9,250 nucleotides of DNA from an uncultured Ileibacterium sp. (GTDB lineage Bacteria; Bacillota; Clostridia; Peptostreptococcales; Anaerovoracaceae), in assembly GCA_902488835.1 (NCBI GenBank), contig CABTXQ010000041.1, positions 1 to 9,250 of the forward strand, written 5' to 3'. Shown in pieces: positions 1-6,824 of this stretch (its first letter is position 1; each line of letters begins with the position of its first letter). The position numbers and the translations under genes were made by a program. The notes beneath the pieces were generated by a model, which saw only the letters and a program-made list of their open reading frames with translations, searched no databases and was not told where the DNA came from.

Positions 1-967
1 CGCAAAGAGAGATACTAAGATTGTTGGAAATATTGGAAATCCAGCTATTTCAGAGGCACTAGGTTCAAAAAATAATGACTGGTTCATACTTGAAATAAGC
101 AGTTTTCAGCTTGAAACAGTTGATAGATTCAAACCAGTGGTATCTGCAATCTTAAACCTAACACCGGACCATTTGAATAGGCACCACACGATGGAAGCCT
201 ATGCTGCTGCAAAGGCTAGGATATTCGAAAATCAGAGCGATTCTGACTATCTGATTATAAATAAGGACGATGACATTACATTTAACCTTGCAAAAGATGC
301 AAGGGCGAAGATAATTCCATTCAGCCGTAAAGAAGAATTAGATATTGGAGCATACGTTAAAGAAGATATGCTTAAAATCAAAGATGAAGACGGGCTCATA
401 CATGAAATATGCAAAATATCTGAAATAAAGATTCCGGGCAATCATAATATAGAAAATATTTTGGCAGCATCTGCAATATCATATTTCGCTGGAATTAATC
501 CTAATATCATAAGTGAGACTGTAATCAATTTTTACGGTGTTGAACACAGAATTGAATACATAGGTGAGGTCGACGGAGTTAAGTTCTATAATGACTCGAA
601 GGGAACAAATGTTGATGCTACAATAACAGCACTTAAAGCACTTGATAAAGATATAGTTCTTATTGCAGGGGGAGATGGTAAGGGACAGGACTTTTCAAAA
701 CTGGCTAATGCTCTTGGCAACAGAGTAAAGGCGGCTCTTATCTTTGGAAGAGATAGAGAAAATATAGGCAAAGCATTTAAGAATGCGGATTTCAATTCAT
801 TTATCTATAAGGATAATTTGCCTGAATGCGTTAAAGAAGCTATGATAATTGCAAAACACGGTGATAAAATTTTGCTTTCTCCAGCATGTGCAAGTTGGGA
901 TATGTACGATAATTATATGCAAAGAGGAGAACATTTCAAGGAATGTGTTAATTCACTTCTCAAATAG
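1..967 (+). CDS. murD: UDP-N-acetylmuramoyl-L-alanine--D-glutamate ligase MurD (partial, 5' end outside window)
   Basis: MurD is the cytoplasmic ATP-dependent ligase that adds D-glutamate to UDP-MurNAc-L-Ala. The reading frame is already open at base 2, giving about 321 visible residues of a protein usually near 450. The N-terminal part with the UDP-binding fold and the ATP-loop GTNGKT motif therefore lies upstream. Visible Mur-ligase landmarks, in order, are GNIGNP (about 26-43), LEISSFQLE (about 89-115), NLTPDHLNRH (about 155-184), the central-domain HNIENILAA (about 440-468), the C-terminal-domain start VEHRIE, then FYNDSKGTN (about 583-609), GGDGKGQDF and LLSPACASWDMYDNY near the end. These match MurD rather than MurC, MurE or MurF. 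The gene stops with TAG at 965-967, 2 nt before the ftsW start, so the two are probably translationally coupled. No frameshift or odd composition is seen. Confidence 0.96.
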   Translation, partial: AKRDTKIVGNIGNPAISEALGSKNNDWFILEISSFQLETVDRFKPVVSAILNLTPDHLNRHHTMEAYAAAKARIFENQSDSDYLIINKDDDITFNLAKDARAKIIPFSRKEELDIGAYVKEDMLKIKDEDGLIHEICKISEIKIPGNHNIENILAASAISYFAGINPNIISETVINFYGVEHRIEYIGEVDGVKFYNDSKGTNVDATITALKALDKDIVLIAGGDGKGQDFSKLANALGNRVKAALIFGRDRENIGKAFKNADFNSFIYKDNLPECVKEAMIIAKHGDKILLSPACASWDMYDNYMQRGEHFKECVNSLLK

Positions 968-969
968 GT

Positions 970-2139
970 ATGGGTATAAAAAATAAAAAGCAAAAAAAGA
1001 GAAAAATTAATAATAATGGTATTCTTTCAAGTATATTGACTGAATACAATTTTAGGATTCTCGCTTATGTAATAATACTAGTAGTATTCGGCCTTGCTAT
1101 GGTTTTGAGTGCTGGTTATTATACAACGGTTAACATGAATGATCCTAAGCCATTTTATTTTCTGAAAAGGCATGGAGGATACGTAATAACAGGCTTTATA
1201 TGGATGTATTTTCTTTCAAGATATGATTATCATAAGTATAAGAAATTTGCCAACTGGTCCTTGGTTATTAGTATTGTAGGACTTGCTCTTGTATTTACAC
1301 CTATTGGAATAACTGTAAACTTTGCAACGAGATGGATAGGATACGGAAATTTTAGAATTACTCCTAGTGAATTTTCTAAACTGTTGATGATTATTTTTAC
1401 ATCCGTTTTTCTTGCAGAAGATCCAAAAAAAGTTAGAGATTTCTTAAGGGGTGTAATGCCTTTATTAATGATAGCAGCTATACATTTTGGGCTTATAGTA
1501 AAACAACCAAACCTTTCTACAGCTATAGTAATAGTTGCTATAATGATAGGTATAATGTTTGTCGCAGGTTTAAGCCCGGGATATTTTTTACTTGGAGGAG
1601 TTTTCGGAATAGGAGGTACTGCATTCATTTTGAAAAAACTTCCTGATTCTCATTGGTATTCAAGATTAACCAACTGGATAGACCCTTTTAAAGATTTCCA
1701 TGGAGCAGGATATCAACTATCGCAATCTTTGCTCGCAATAGGAACGGGCGGGATTTTTGGTAAGGGGATAGGTAAAAGCGTTGCAAAAAATCTTTATCTT
1801 CCTGAACCACAAAACGATTTTATCCTTGCAATTATAGCGGAAGAACTTGGATTTGTCGGGGTATTTTTATTGATGACAGTTTATATGCTATTAATTTATG
1901 AAGGATTTAAGGTTGCCTCACGAGCAGATGATAAGCTTGGGCTTTTCCTTGCATCCGGAATAACAATAATGTTGGCACTTCAGGTAATAATAAATGTAGC
2001 AGTAGTTACTGCGTCAATGCCTACGACAGGAATAACTTTACCATTTGTAAGCTATGGAGGAACTTCTATTTGGGTGTTCATGATGTCTATTGGAATTTTA
2101 TTGAATATTTCTCGTGGGAAAAATTATAAGAGAGTGTAG
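970..2139 (+). CDS. ftsW: SEDS-family septal peptidoglycan glycosyltransferase FtsW/SpoVE
   Basis: This 389-residue polytopic membrane protein belongs to the SEDS (FtsW/RodA/SpoVE) family, which polymerises lipid II into glycan strands with a partner class B penicillin-binding protein. A short Lys-rich cytoplasmic tail (residues 4-12) precedes about ten hydrophobic segments. Family motifs are present: ATRWIGYGNFRITPSEFSKL (119-138), QPNLSTA (179-185), YQLSQSLLAIGTGG (248-261), GKGIGKS, PEPQNDFILAIIAEELGFVG (278-297) and PTTGITLPFVSYGGTS (351-366). Where many FtsW/RodA proteins have an aspartate in QPD, this one has Asn181. The start ATG is 2 nt after the murD stop with no strong ribosome binding site, which suggests translational coupling. 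Position between murD and murG is the same as that of spoVE in Bacillus, so a sporulation-type SpoVE is an alternative; sequence alone does not separate them, and the general name FtsW is used. Confidence 0.93.
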   Translation: MGIKNKKQKKRKINNNGILSSILTEYNFRILAYVIILVVFGLAMVLSAGYYTTVNMNDPKPFYFLKRHGGYVITGFIWMYFLSRYDYHKYKKFANWSLVISIVGLALVFTPIGITVNFATRWIGYGNFRITPSEFSKLLMIIFTSVFLAEDPKKVRDFLRGVMPLLMIAAIHFGLIVKQPNLSTAIVIVAIMIGIMFVAGLSPGYFLLGGVFGIGGTAFILKKLPDSHWYSRLTNWIDPFKDFHGAGYQLSQSLLAIGTGGIFGKGIGKSVAKNLYLPEPQNDFILAIIAEELGFVGVFLLMTVYMLLIYEGFKVASRADDKLGLFLASGITIMLALQVIINVAVVTASMPTTGITLPFVSYGGTSIWVFMMSIGILLNISRGKNYKRV

Positions 2140-2141
2140 AT

Positions 2142-3242
2142 ATGAAGATTATTATGACAGGTGGAGGAACAGGGGGTCACATATATCCTGCTCTTGCTAT
2201 TGCAGATAAATTCGTAGAAAAAGATCCGAATACAGAAGTATTGTATATTGGTAGTGAAGACAGGCTTGAAAAGGATATAGTTCCAAAACATGGATACAGA
2301 TTTGAACATGTTGACAGCATGTACCTTGATAGGGATAATCCGTTAAAACTTGCAAGAACAGCATTTTTTAATATACGAGGAGAAAGGAAAGCAAAGAAGA
2401 TATTAAAACCTTATAATCCTGACATCGTTATAAGTACGGGAGGATATATAAGTATTCCTGTAGTAATAGCAGCTTCTTCTTTATCTGTACCTGTTTTTAT
2501 CCATGAACAGAATGCTTTTCCTGGATTGGCAAATAAATTTCTAGAAAAATATGCGAACAAAATATTCTTAGGATTTTCTGATGCAAAATCTAGATTCAAG
2601 AACAAGGACAAGCTTATTTATACTGGAAATCCTGTCAGGGATGCTTTTAGGAACACTAAAAAAGAACAGGCGAGGAAGGCACTTGGAATAGCAGACCATA
2701 TATTTACCGTATTCATCTTTGGCGGTAGTCTAGGGTCGGAAGAAATAAATGAAATAGGAATTGAGGTAATAAAGAAATTTTCAACTGATAAGAATGTACA
2801 TATAATAATTGGTACCGGAAAAGAAATGTATGACAAGGTAATAAGAAGGTTGAAATCAGAAATGTCTGACATTGGAGAAAATGTCGATATAGCTGCTTAT
2901 GTTAATTATATTCCAAATGCAATGGCTGCTTCTGATGTCATAATTTGTAGATCAGGTGCAATCTCAGTTGCAGAAATTACAGCGACAGGAAGAGCCGCTA
3001 TATTTGTCCCTTCTCCGAATGTTACAGATAATCACCAGTTTTATAATGCAAAAGCGGTATCAGATAAGGGAGGTGCATATCTCATTGAAGAAAACGAAAA
3101 TACAATTAGAGAGGTAATTAGCAAACTTTCCTTTTTATATGAGCATCCATATGAGCTTTCTGATATGGAAGAAAATAGCAGGTTATGTGGCAATCCTGAT
3201 GCGACTAATTTGATTTATAGTAATATCATCGAGGAACTATAA
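2142..3242 (+). CDS. murG: MurG, lipid II-forming GlcNAc transferase
   Basis: MurG is a peripheral membrane GT-B glycosyltransferase. It transfers GlcNAc from UDP-GlcNAc to lipid I on the inner leaflet, forming lipid II, the substrate of FtsW. The 366-residue length is normal. The N-terminal domain carries the glycine-rich loop GGGTGGH (7-13), STGGYISIP (98-106) and HEQNAFPGLANK (121-132). The C-terminal donor-binding domain carries GNPVR (162-166), FGGSLGS (193-199), CRSGAISVAE (269-278) and PSPNVTDNHQFYNA (290-303), the last matching the Gram-positive form of the UDP-GlcNAc loop. The start ATG is 2 nt after the ftsW stop; the purine-rich AAGAGAG inside the ftsW 3' end (about 2128-2134) can serve as a modest ribosome binding site. 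The stop TAA directly abuts the next ATG. Confidence 0.97.
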   Translation: MKIIMTGGGTGGHIYPALAIADKFVEKDPNTEVLYIGSEDRLEKDIVPKHGYRFEHVDSMYLDRDNPLKLARTAFFNIRGERKAKKILKPYNPDIVISTGGYISIPVVIAASSLSVPVFIHEQNAFPGLANKFLEKYANKIFLGFSDAKSRFKNKDKLIYTGNPVRDAFRNTKKEQARKALGIADHIFTVFIFGGSLGSEEINEIGIEVIKKFSTDKNVHIIIGTGKEMYDKVIRRLKSEMSDIGENVDIAAYVNYIPNAMAASDVIICRSGAISVAEITATGRAAIFVPSPNVTDNHQFYNAKAVSDKGGAYLIEENENTIREVISKLSFLYEHPYELSDMEENSRLCGNPDATNLIYSNIIEEL

Positions 3243-4187
3243 ATGAGTGATACTAAATATAATTTACCGAAAACGGATGATACATCTGAAGAAATCGATA
3301 CATGCGAACAAAAAGATGAAAATGAAGAAATATTGACCGAAGGCAGCATCTTAATTTCAGATGAAGAAAATGAAGAAAAAGAGTTAGAGGAAGAGAATGA
3401 AAGAATTGAATCGGATCCTGAATTAGAAGAAATTTATCAAAGGATACAGCAAAGAAAGATTATAAGAAAAGCAAAGAGAAGAAAAAGAGGGAAAATACTT
3501 ACTGTCATTTCAGCTATTCTTATATTGCTAATACTTTCTTTCTCGAAATTTGTAAATGTTGACAGGATTGTCGTAAAGGGGAATAAATACTTCTTAAAGA
3601 GCGAAATAATAAGCATGTCGCATGCAAAAATGGGGAATAATTTAATATATAAGCCGGGCAAAAATAAGATAAGGTCATATTTATTAAAAAATCCATATAT
3701 TGAAAAAGTCCACGTAAGAAGAAGACTCCCGAGCACACTTGTGATAAGTATTAAAGAAAGGGAGCAGCTTGCTGCTGTTCCATATGATGAAGAGTATATA
3801 GTTACAGACGTAGATAGAACGGTATTGAGAAGGACAACTGATATGCCGTTACTTACAATCATTGAAGGGATAAAAATAAAAAAGATGACGCCTGGAGAAA
3901 AACTTGAAGGTGAAGACGAAAAACATATCAATGATTCTTATGAATTATTAAAGCTGATGAAAGAACATAAGCTTTTCTTCAAGAAAATTAAAGTAGATAA
4001 AGATGAGACAACCATATATATTTACGATAATCTTATATGTACTGGCAAGACATCTGATGTAAAAACGACAATAGAAAAAAACAGGATGCAGGAAATCCTC
4101 AAAACATTGATGGATAAGGGGGTTAAGAGAGGAAGAATTGTAATTAGTGAAAAAGGTTATGCGGCTTATTTGCCAAACTTGGAATAG
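3243..4187 (+). CDS. divIB: Cell division protein DivIB/FtsQ
   Basis: This is a bitopic divisome protein of the FtsQ/DivIB family, which links FtsL/DivIC and the septal synthase complex outside the membrane. The order of parts is typical: a cytoplasmic tail that is strikingly acidic (about 27 Asp/Glu in residues 1-63), a basic patch (71-84, rich in Arg/Lys) just inside the membrane, one transmembrane helix (about 85-101), a POTRA domain starting at VDRIVVKGN (106-114) and running to about 172 with the LPSTLVISIKER strand, then the beta domain to residue 314. Identity rests on this architecture and on its place between murG and ftsZ; overall sequence conservation in this family is low. The ATG follows the murG TAA with no gap, and GAGGAA at 3231-3236 inside murG is a good ribosome binding site. 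No ftsA or murB lies beside it. Confidence 0.9.
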   Translation: MSDTKYNLPKTDDTSEEIDTCEQKDENEEILTEGSILISDEENEEKELEEENERIESDPELEEIYQRIQQRKIIRKAKRRKRGKILTVISAILILLILSFSKFVNVDRIVVKGNKYFLKSEIISMSHAKMGNNLIYKPGKNKIRSYLLKNPYIEKVHVRRRLPSTLVISIKEREQLAAVPYDEEYIVTDVDRTVLRRTTDMPLLTIIEGIKIKKMTPGEKLEGEDEKHINDSYELLKLMKEHKLFFKKIKVDKDETTIYIYDNLICTGKTSDVKTTIEKNRMQEILKTLMDKGVKRGRIVISEKGYAAYLPNLE

Positions 4188-4352
4188 TTAATGAATAAGC
4201 AGATATGGTGCCGTAATTTACAATAAATATATATATGTTGTATAGATGGCGTTAAAATCATCAAAAACCTTGAGGAAAGGACATTTTTTTGGTGCATTTA
4301 CTATAATATTATGGTATTATTCAAATATAATTTGTTTAAGGAAGGAGCTTTT
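4188..4352 (+). promoter_or_regulatory. divIB-ftsZ spacer with candidate ftsZ promoter
   Basis: This 165-nt A+T-rich gap is the only sizeable non-coding stretch. The best sigma-A-like promoter is AGGACA (4278-4283), 18 nt, then a perfect TATAAT (4302-4307), which would start RNA near 4314 and leave a leader of about 40 nt before the ftsZ ATG. A second, weaker candidate is TTTACA (4217-4222), 18 nt, TATAGA (4241-4246). Between them lie an AT dinucleotide run (4227-4236) and a T-tract (4284-4290). The leader can form a small A/T hairpin (ATAATA 4303-4308 with TATTAT 4315-4320). I see no convincing terminator, riboswitch or small gene. Having its own promoter would fit the need for more FtsZ than wall enzymes. 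Assignment is from consensus match only. Confidence 0.55.
4342..4347 (+). promoter_or_regulatory. Ribosome binding site of ftsZ, fixing its start
   Basis: AAGGAG, within the longer purine run AAGGAAGGAG, lies 5 nt before the ATG at 4353 and 8 nt before the ATG at 4356. This is the strongest ribosome binding site near the gene and argues for a start at 4353 (or 4356). The in-frame ATG at 4311 lies upstream of this site, has no such site of its own, and sits only a few bases after the TATAAT hexamer. Confidence 0.85.
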
Positions 4353-5495
4353 ATGATGGAATTTGTTTCGGATTTAGTATCGGATCAGACACCTGCTGCA
4401 ATCATCAAAGTTATAGGTGTTGGCGGTGGCGGTTGTAATGCTATAAACAGAATGGTAGAGGCAGAAATGAGTGGAGTATCATTTATTGCCGTTAACACAG
4501 ATAAACAGGCTTTGTCAAAATGTAAGGCTGAAGTTAAGATTCAAATAGGTGAGAAGATAACAGGAGGAAGAGGTGCAGGTGCAAATCCTGAAATAGGACA
4601 GAAGGCCGCTGAAGAAACACTAGAAGAAATTAATAACTATCTTCAGGATGCTGATATGGTATTTATAACAGCAGGAATGGGTGGCGGAACAGGAACAGGA
4701 GCAGCTCCTGTTATCGCTAAGGCTTCAATGGATGCAGGTGCACTTACTGTAGCAGTTGTCACAAAACCTTTCTCATTTGAAGGCAAAAAACGATGGAATA
4801 GGGCAAATAAAGGTATAAATTACATTAAGAACTTTGTAGATTCACTTGTTGTAATACCTAATGACAAATTAATTGATTCAAGTGAAAGCAATACTTCGAT
4901 GCTTGAGGCCTTTTCAATGGCTGATGATGTCCTGAGACAGGGAGTTCAAGGAATTTCCGACTTGATATCAGAATATGGCCTTGTTAATGTTGACTTTGCT
5001 GATGTTAAGGCAATCATGGAAGGCAGAGGGATTGCACACATGGGTGTTGGTCACGGATCAGGTGAGGATAAGATTGATCAAGCTGTCAAGATGGCTGTTA
5101 ACAGCCCTCTCCTAGAGACATCAATAAGTGGTGCTAAATCAATTCTTCTATATGTTGCTGGCGGATATGATATGGGAATGCTGGATATTAGTAAGATTGC
5201 ATCTAAGATTCAGGATGAGGCAGCCCCTGATGCAAATATAATATTCGGAGCTACTGTAGATGAAGACTCAAATGATCGTATTACGGTTACTTTGATTGCA
5301 ACAGACTTCGGATCTCAAGGTGATTTTATTAGTGATGAAGATCTTGATAAGCTTTCTTCACACGGAAAAGCTGTTCAGACAGCAGATGGTCTTGAGGGAT
5401 ATGAGATGGATATGAGCGATATAATGTCCACTGAGCCACTATCTACTGAAAATGGCAAAACATCCGTATTTGATGTACCAGATTTTCTTAAATAG
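4353..5495 (+). CDS. ftsZ: Cell division GTPase FtsZ
   Basis: FtsZ is the tubulin-like GTPase that polymerises into the Z ring at mid-cell. From the chosen start it is 380 residues. The N-terminal GTP-binding domain has GVGGGGCNAI (22-31), the tubulin signature GGGTGTGAAP (110-119) and FEGKKR (142-147). The synergy (T7) loop NVDFADVKAIM (212-222) keeps the acidic residues Asp214 and Asp217 that trigger GTP hydrolysis in the next subunit. The C-terminal domain ends near ITVTLIATDF (310-319). A linker of only about 50 residues, acidic in character, follows and ends in VFDVPDFLK, a variant of the conserved tail peptide usually close to D-I/V-P-x-F-L-R. The start at 4353 is chosen from the ribosome binding site; a reading from ATG 4311 would add 14 unlikely residues. 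The gene probably has its own promoter in the upstream spacer. Confidence 0.97.
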   Translation: MMEFVSDLVSDQTPAAIIKVIGVGGGGCNAINRMVEAEMSGVSFIAVNTDKQALSKCKAEVKIQIGEKITGGRGAGANPEIGQKAAEETLEEINNYLQDADMVFITAGMGGGTGTGAAPVIAKASMDAGALTVAVVTKPFSFEGKKRWNRANKGINYIKNFVDSLVVIPNDKLIDSSESNTSMLEAFSMADDVLRQGVQGISDLISEYGLVNVDFADVKAIMEGRGIAHMGVGHGSGEDKIDQAVKMAVNSPLLETSISGAKSILLYVAGGYDMGMLDISKIASKIQDEAAPDANIIFGATVDEDSNDRITVTLIATDFGSQGDFISDEDLDKLSSHGKAVQTADGLEGYEMDMSDIMSTEPLSTENGKTSVFDVPDFLK

Positions 5496-5511
5496 TTGAG
5501 ATTATTAAGAA

Positions 5512-6309
5512 ATGGCTCTTGAAATTTCGTCAGAAAACAATAGCAAGATTAAGCTTGTAAGGAAGTTACGTTATAAGAGAGCTCGTGATTCAATTGGGAA
5601 ATTTACAATTGAGGGGATTAATCTTGTTTCTGAAGCGGTGAACCAAGAGATACAGCTAGATTTTATTCTTATATCGAAGTCTGGATTACTTGAAGATAAA
5701 TTTGTTGATGTTTCTGATGCTTCAGGTGCTGATACTTTTGTAGTTGATGATGGTATTTTTGATACGATTACTGATGCAGAGCATGGAGTCGGTATTCTTG
5801 CGGTATTATCAAAAAAATCATTACCGGGAGTAAATGCTTTTCCATTAAATCAATCTGACAACATCTTGATTTTAGACAGATTACAGGACCCAGGTAATAT
5901 GGGGACTATACTTAGAACTGCATTTGCTGCCGGATATAAAAGAATTTTTGCTATTAAGGGTTGCGCTGATATATTCTCATCAAAAGTTCTTAGAGCTAGT
6001 GCTGGGGCAGCATTGAATATACCTATAATTTATGTTAATGATATAGAATCACTATTTAAATATGATGAAATAAGATCTAGAAAAATTGCAGTTACTGTTA
6101 CGACTGGGGGAACCCCTTACTATGACTCTGAGATTTCGTCAAATACAGCAATTGTTATCGGTAATGAGGGGAACGGTATTTCCTCTGAATTGATAGAAGC
6201 ATCCGATATAAAGATAAGTATACCGATGTATGAAGGAGTTGAATCATTAAATGCGGCAGTATCCGCAGCTATAATTATGTACGAGAGAGTGCGTTGTAAA
6301 ATTTATTAG
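5512..6309 (+). CDS. SpoU/TrmH-family RNA 2'-O-methyltransferase
   Basis: This 265-residue protein is a SPOUT-class methyltransferase that would move a methyl group from S-adenosylmethionine to a ribose 2'-OH in rRNA or tRNA. The N-terminal part (about 1-100) resembles the L30e-like substrate-binding domain, including FTIEGINLVSEAV (31-43). The C-terminal knotted domain shows the three SpoU motifs: LDRLQDPGNMGTILRTA (121-137, with Asn129 and the catalytic-type Arg135), VIGNEGNGIS (215-224, Glu219) and IPMYEGVESLNAAVSAAI (237-254, Ser245 and Asn247). The target nucleotide cannot be read from the sequence; RlmB-like, TsnR-like and YsgA-like members are possible. An in-frame TAA at 5506-5508 makes 5512 the first possible ATG. 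It has no good ribosome binding site and lies 16 nt after ftsZ, so coupling to ftsZ translation is likely. Confidence 0.93.
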   Translation: MALEISSENNSKIKLVRKLRYKRARDSIGKFTIEGINLVSEAVNQEIQLDFILISKSGLLEDKFVDVSDASGADTFVVDDGIFDTITDAEHGVGILAVLSKKSLPGVNAFPLNQSDNILILDRLQDPGNMGTILRTAFAAGYKRIFAIKGCADIFSSKVLRASAGAALNIPIIYVNDIESLFKYDEIRSRKIAVTVTTGGTPYYDSEISSNTAIVIGNEGNGISSELIEASDIKISIPMYEGVESLNAAVSAAIIMYERVRCKIY

Positions 6310-6323
6310 TTAAGGAGCAAAAA

Positions 6324-6800
6324 ATGGAAGTAACTAAGAACATAGCAGATGTTACTATTGCCGGAGCAAGTTATACTCTTTCCGGTGAAAAATCAGAAGA
6401 GAAGATTAAAGAGATTGCTAATTACGTTGATGAAGAGCTTACAAGAACAAGTGAAATGCTCGGAACAAATCCAAATTTCAAATCAGCAATTCTTACCTGC
6501 GTTAATATGGCTGAAAAATTAATGGATAACAGCGACCTTCTTCTCAAAGTTCAAGCGGAAAAGCATCAGCTTGACAATGATGTAAAACATTATGTAAACC
6601 TATGGGAAAATGCAAAGAGGCAGGTTACAGAACTTCAATCGAAGATTGGTGATGAAGCTGATAAGCAAATTCAGGATGATGATAAATATAAAGAACTGGA
6701 GGCCAAATGTTCAGAAATGGAGAATGCATACTTTGACCTACAGATGGAAAATGTTAATTTGAAGAACGAATTGAGAAGCCTCAAAAAAATGAGAGGTTAA
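6324..6800 (+). CDS. zapA: ZapA-family FtsZ-associated cell division protein with long coiled-coil tail
   Basis: ZapA proteins bind FtsZ filaments, bundle them and stabilise the Z ring. The N-terminal domain (about residues 5-70) fits the family: a beta hairpin with VTIAGASYTLSGE (10-22), then a helix with EKIKEIANYVDEEL, and a second helix with FKSAILTCVNMAEKLM. From about 70 onward the chain is a long charged helix with heptad-like spacing, ending KKMRG, predicted as a coiled coil. At 158 residues it is clearly longer than the roughly 85-110 residues of Bacillus and E. coli ZapA, though long forms are known among clostridia. TAAGGAG (6311-6317) lies 6 nt before the ATG, the best ribosome binding site in the right block. 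It sits 14 nt after the methyltransferase gene and two genes after ftsZ, which supports the division role. Confidence 0.85.
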   Translation: MEVTKNIADVTIAGASYTLSGEKSEEKIKEIANYVDEELTRTSEMLGTNPNFKSAILTCVNMAEKLMDNSDLLLKVQAEKHQLDNDVKHYVNLWENAKRQVTELQSKIGDEADKQIQDDDKYKELEAKCSEMENAYFDLQMENVNLKNELRSLKKMRG

Positions 6801-6824
6801 TTCTAAAACAATGGATATCATTTA

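Noticed and set aside
137..967. GTG at 137 as the start of a separate 276-residue gene
   Set aside because: The frame is open back to base 2 and the upstream residues (GNIGNP, LEISSFQLE) are conserved MurD sequence, so 137 is an internal valine codon of a gene cut by the window edge.
1230..1628. 132-codon open frame on the minus strand opposite ftsW
   Set aside because: Shadow of ftsW with no recognisable domain. The other minus-strand frames in the window were set aside for the same reason.
3437..3931. 164-codon open frame on the minus strand opposite divIB
   Set aside because: It lies wholly inside a well-supported gene and its hydrophobic runs are what the complement of Lys/Glu-rich codons gives; no recognisable family or ribosome binding site.
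4227..4236. AT dinucleotide run as a repeat element
   Set aside because: Only five AT units in an A+T-rich spacer; no reason to treat it as more than background or part of a promoter spacer.
4263..4290. Possible intrinsic terminator after divIB: CCTT/AAGG stem (4268-4271 with 4277-4280) followed by a run of seven T
   Set aside because: The stem is only 4 bp with a 5-nt loop, and a 3-nt break separates it from the T-run. It also overlaps the candidate -35 of ftsZ, so it is too weak to call.
4311..4352. ATG at 4311 as the ftsZ start
   Set aside because: It sits just after a TATAAT hexamer, has no ribosome binding site, and adds 14 residues not expected in FtsZ; the strong AAGGAG at 4342-4347 points to 4353.
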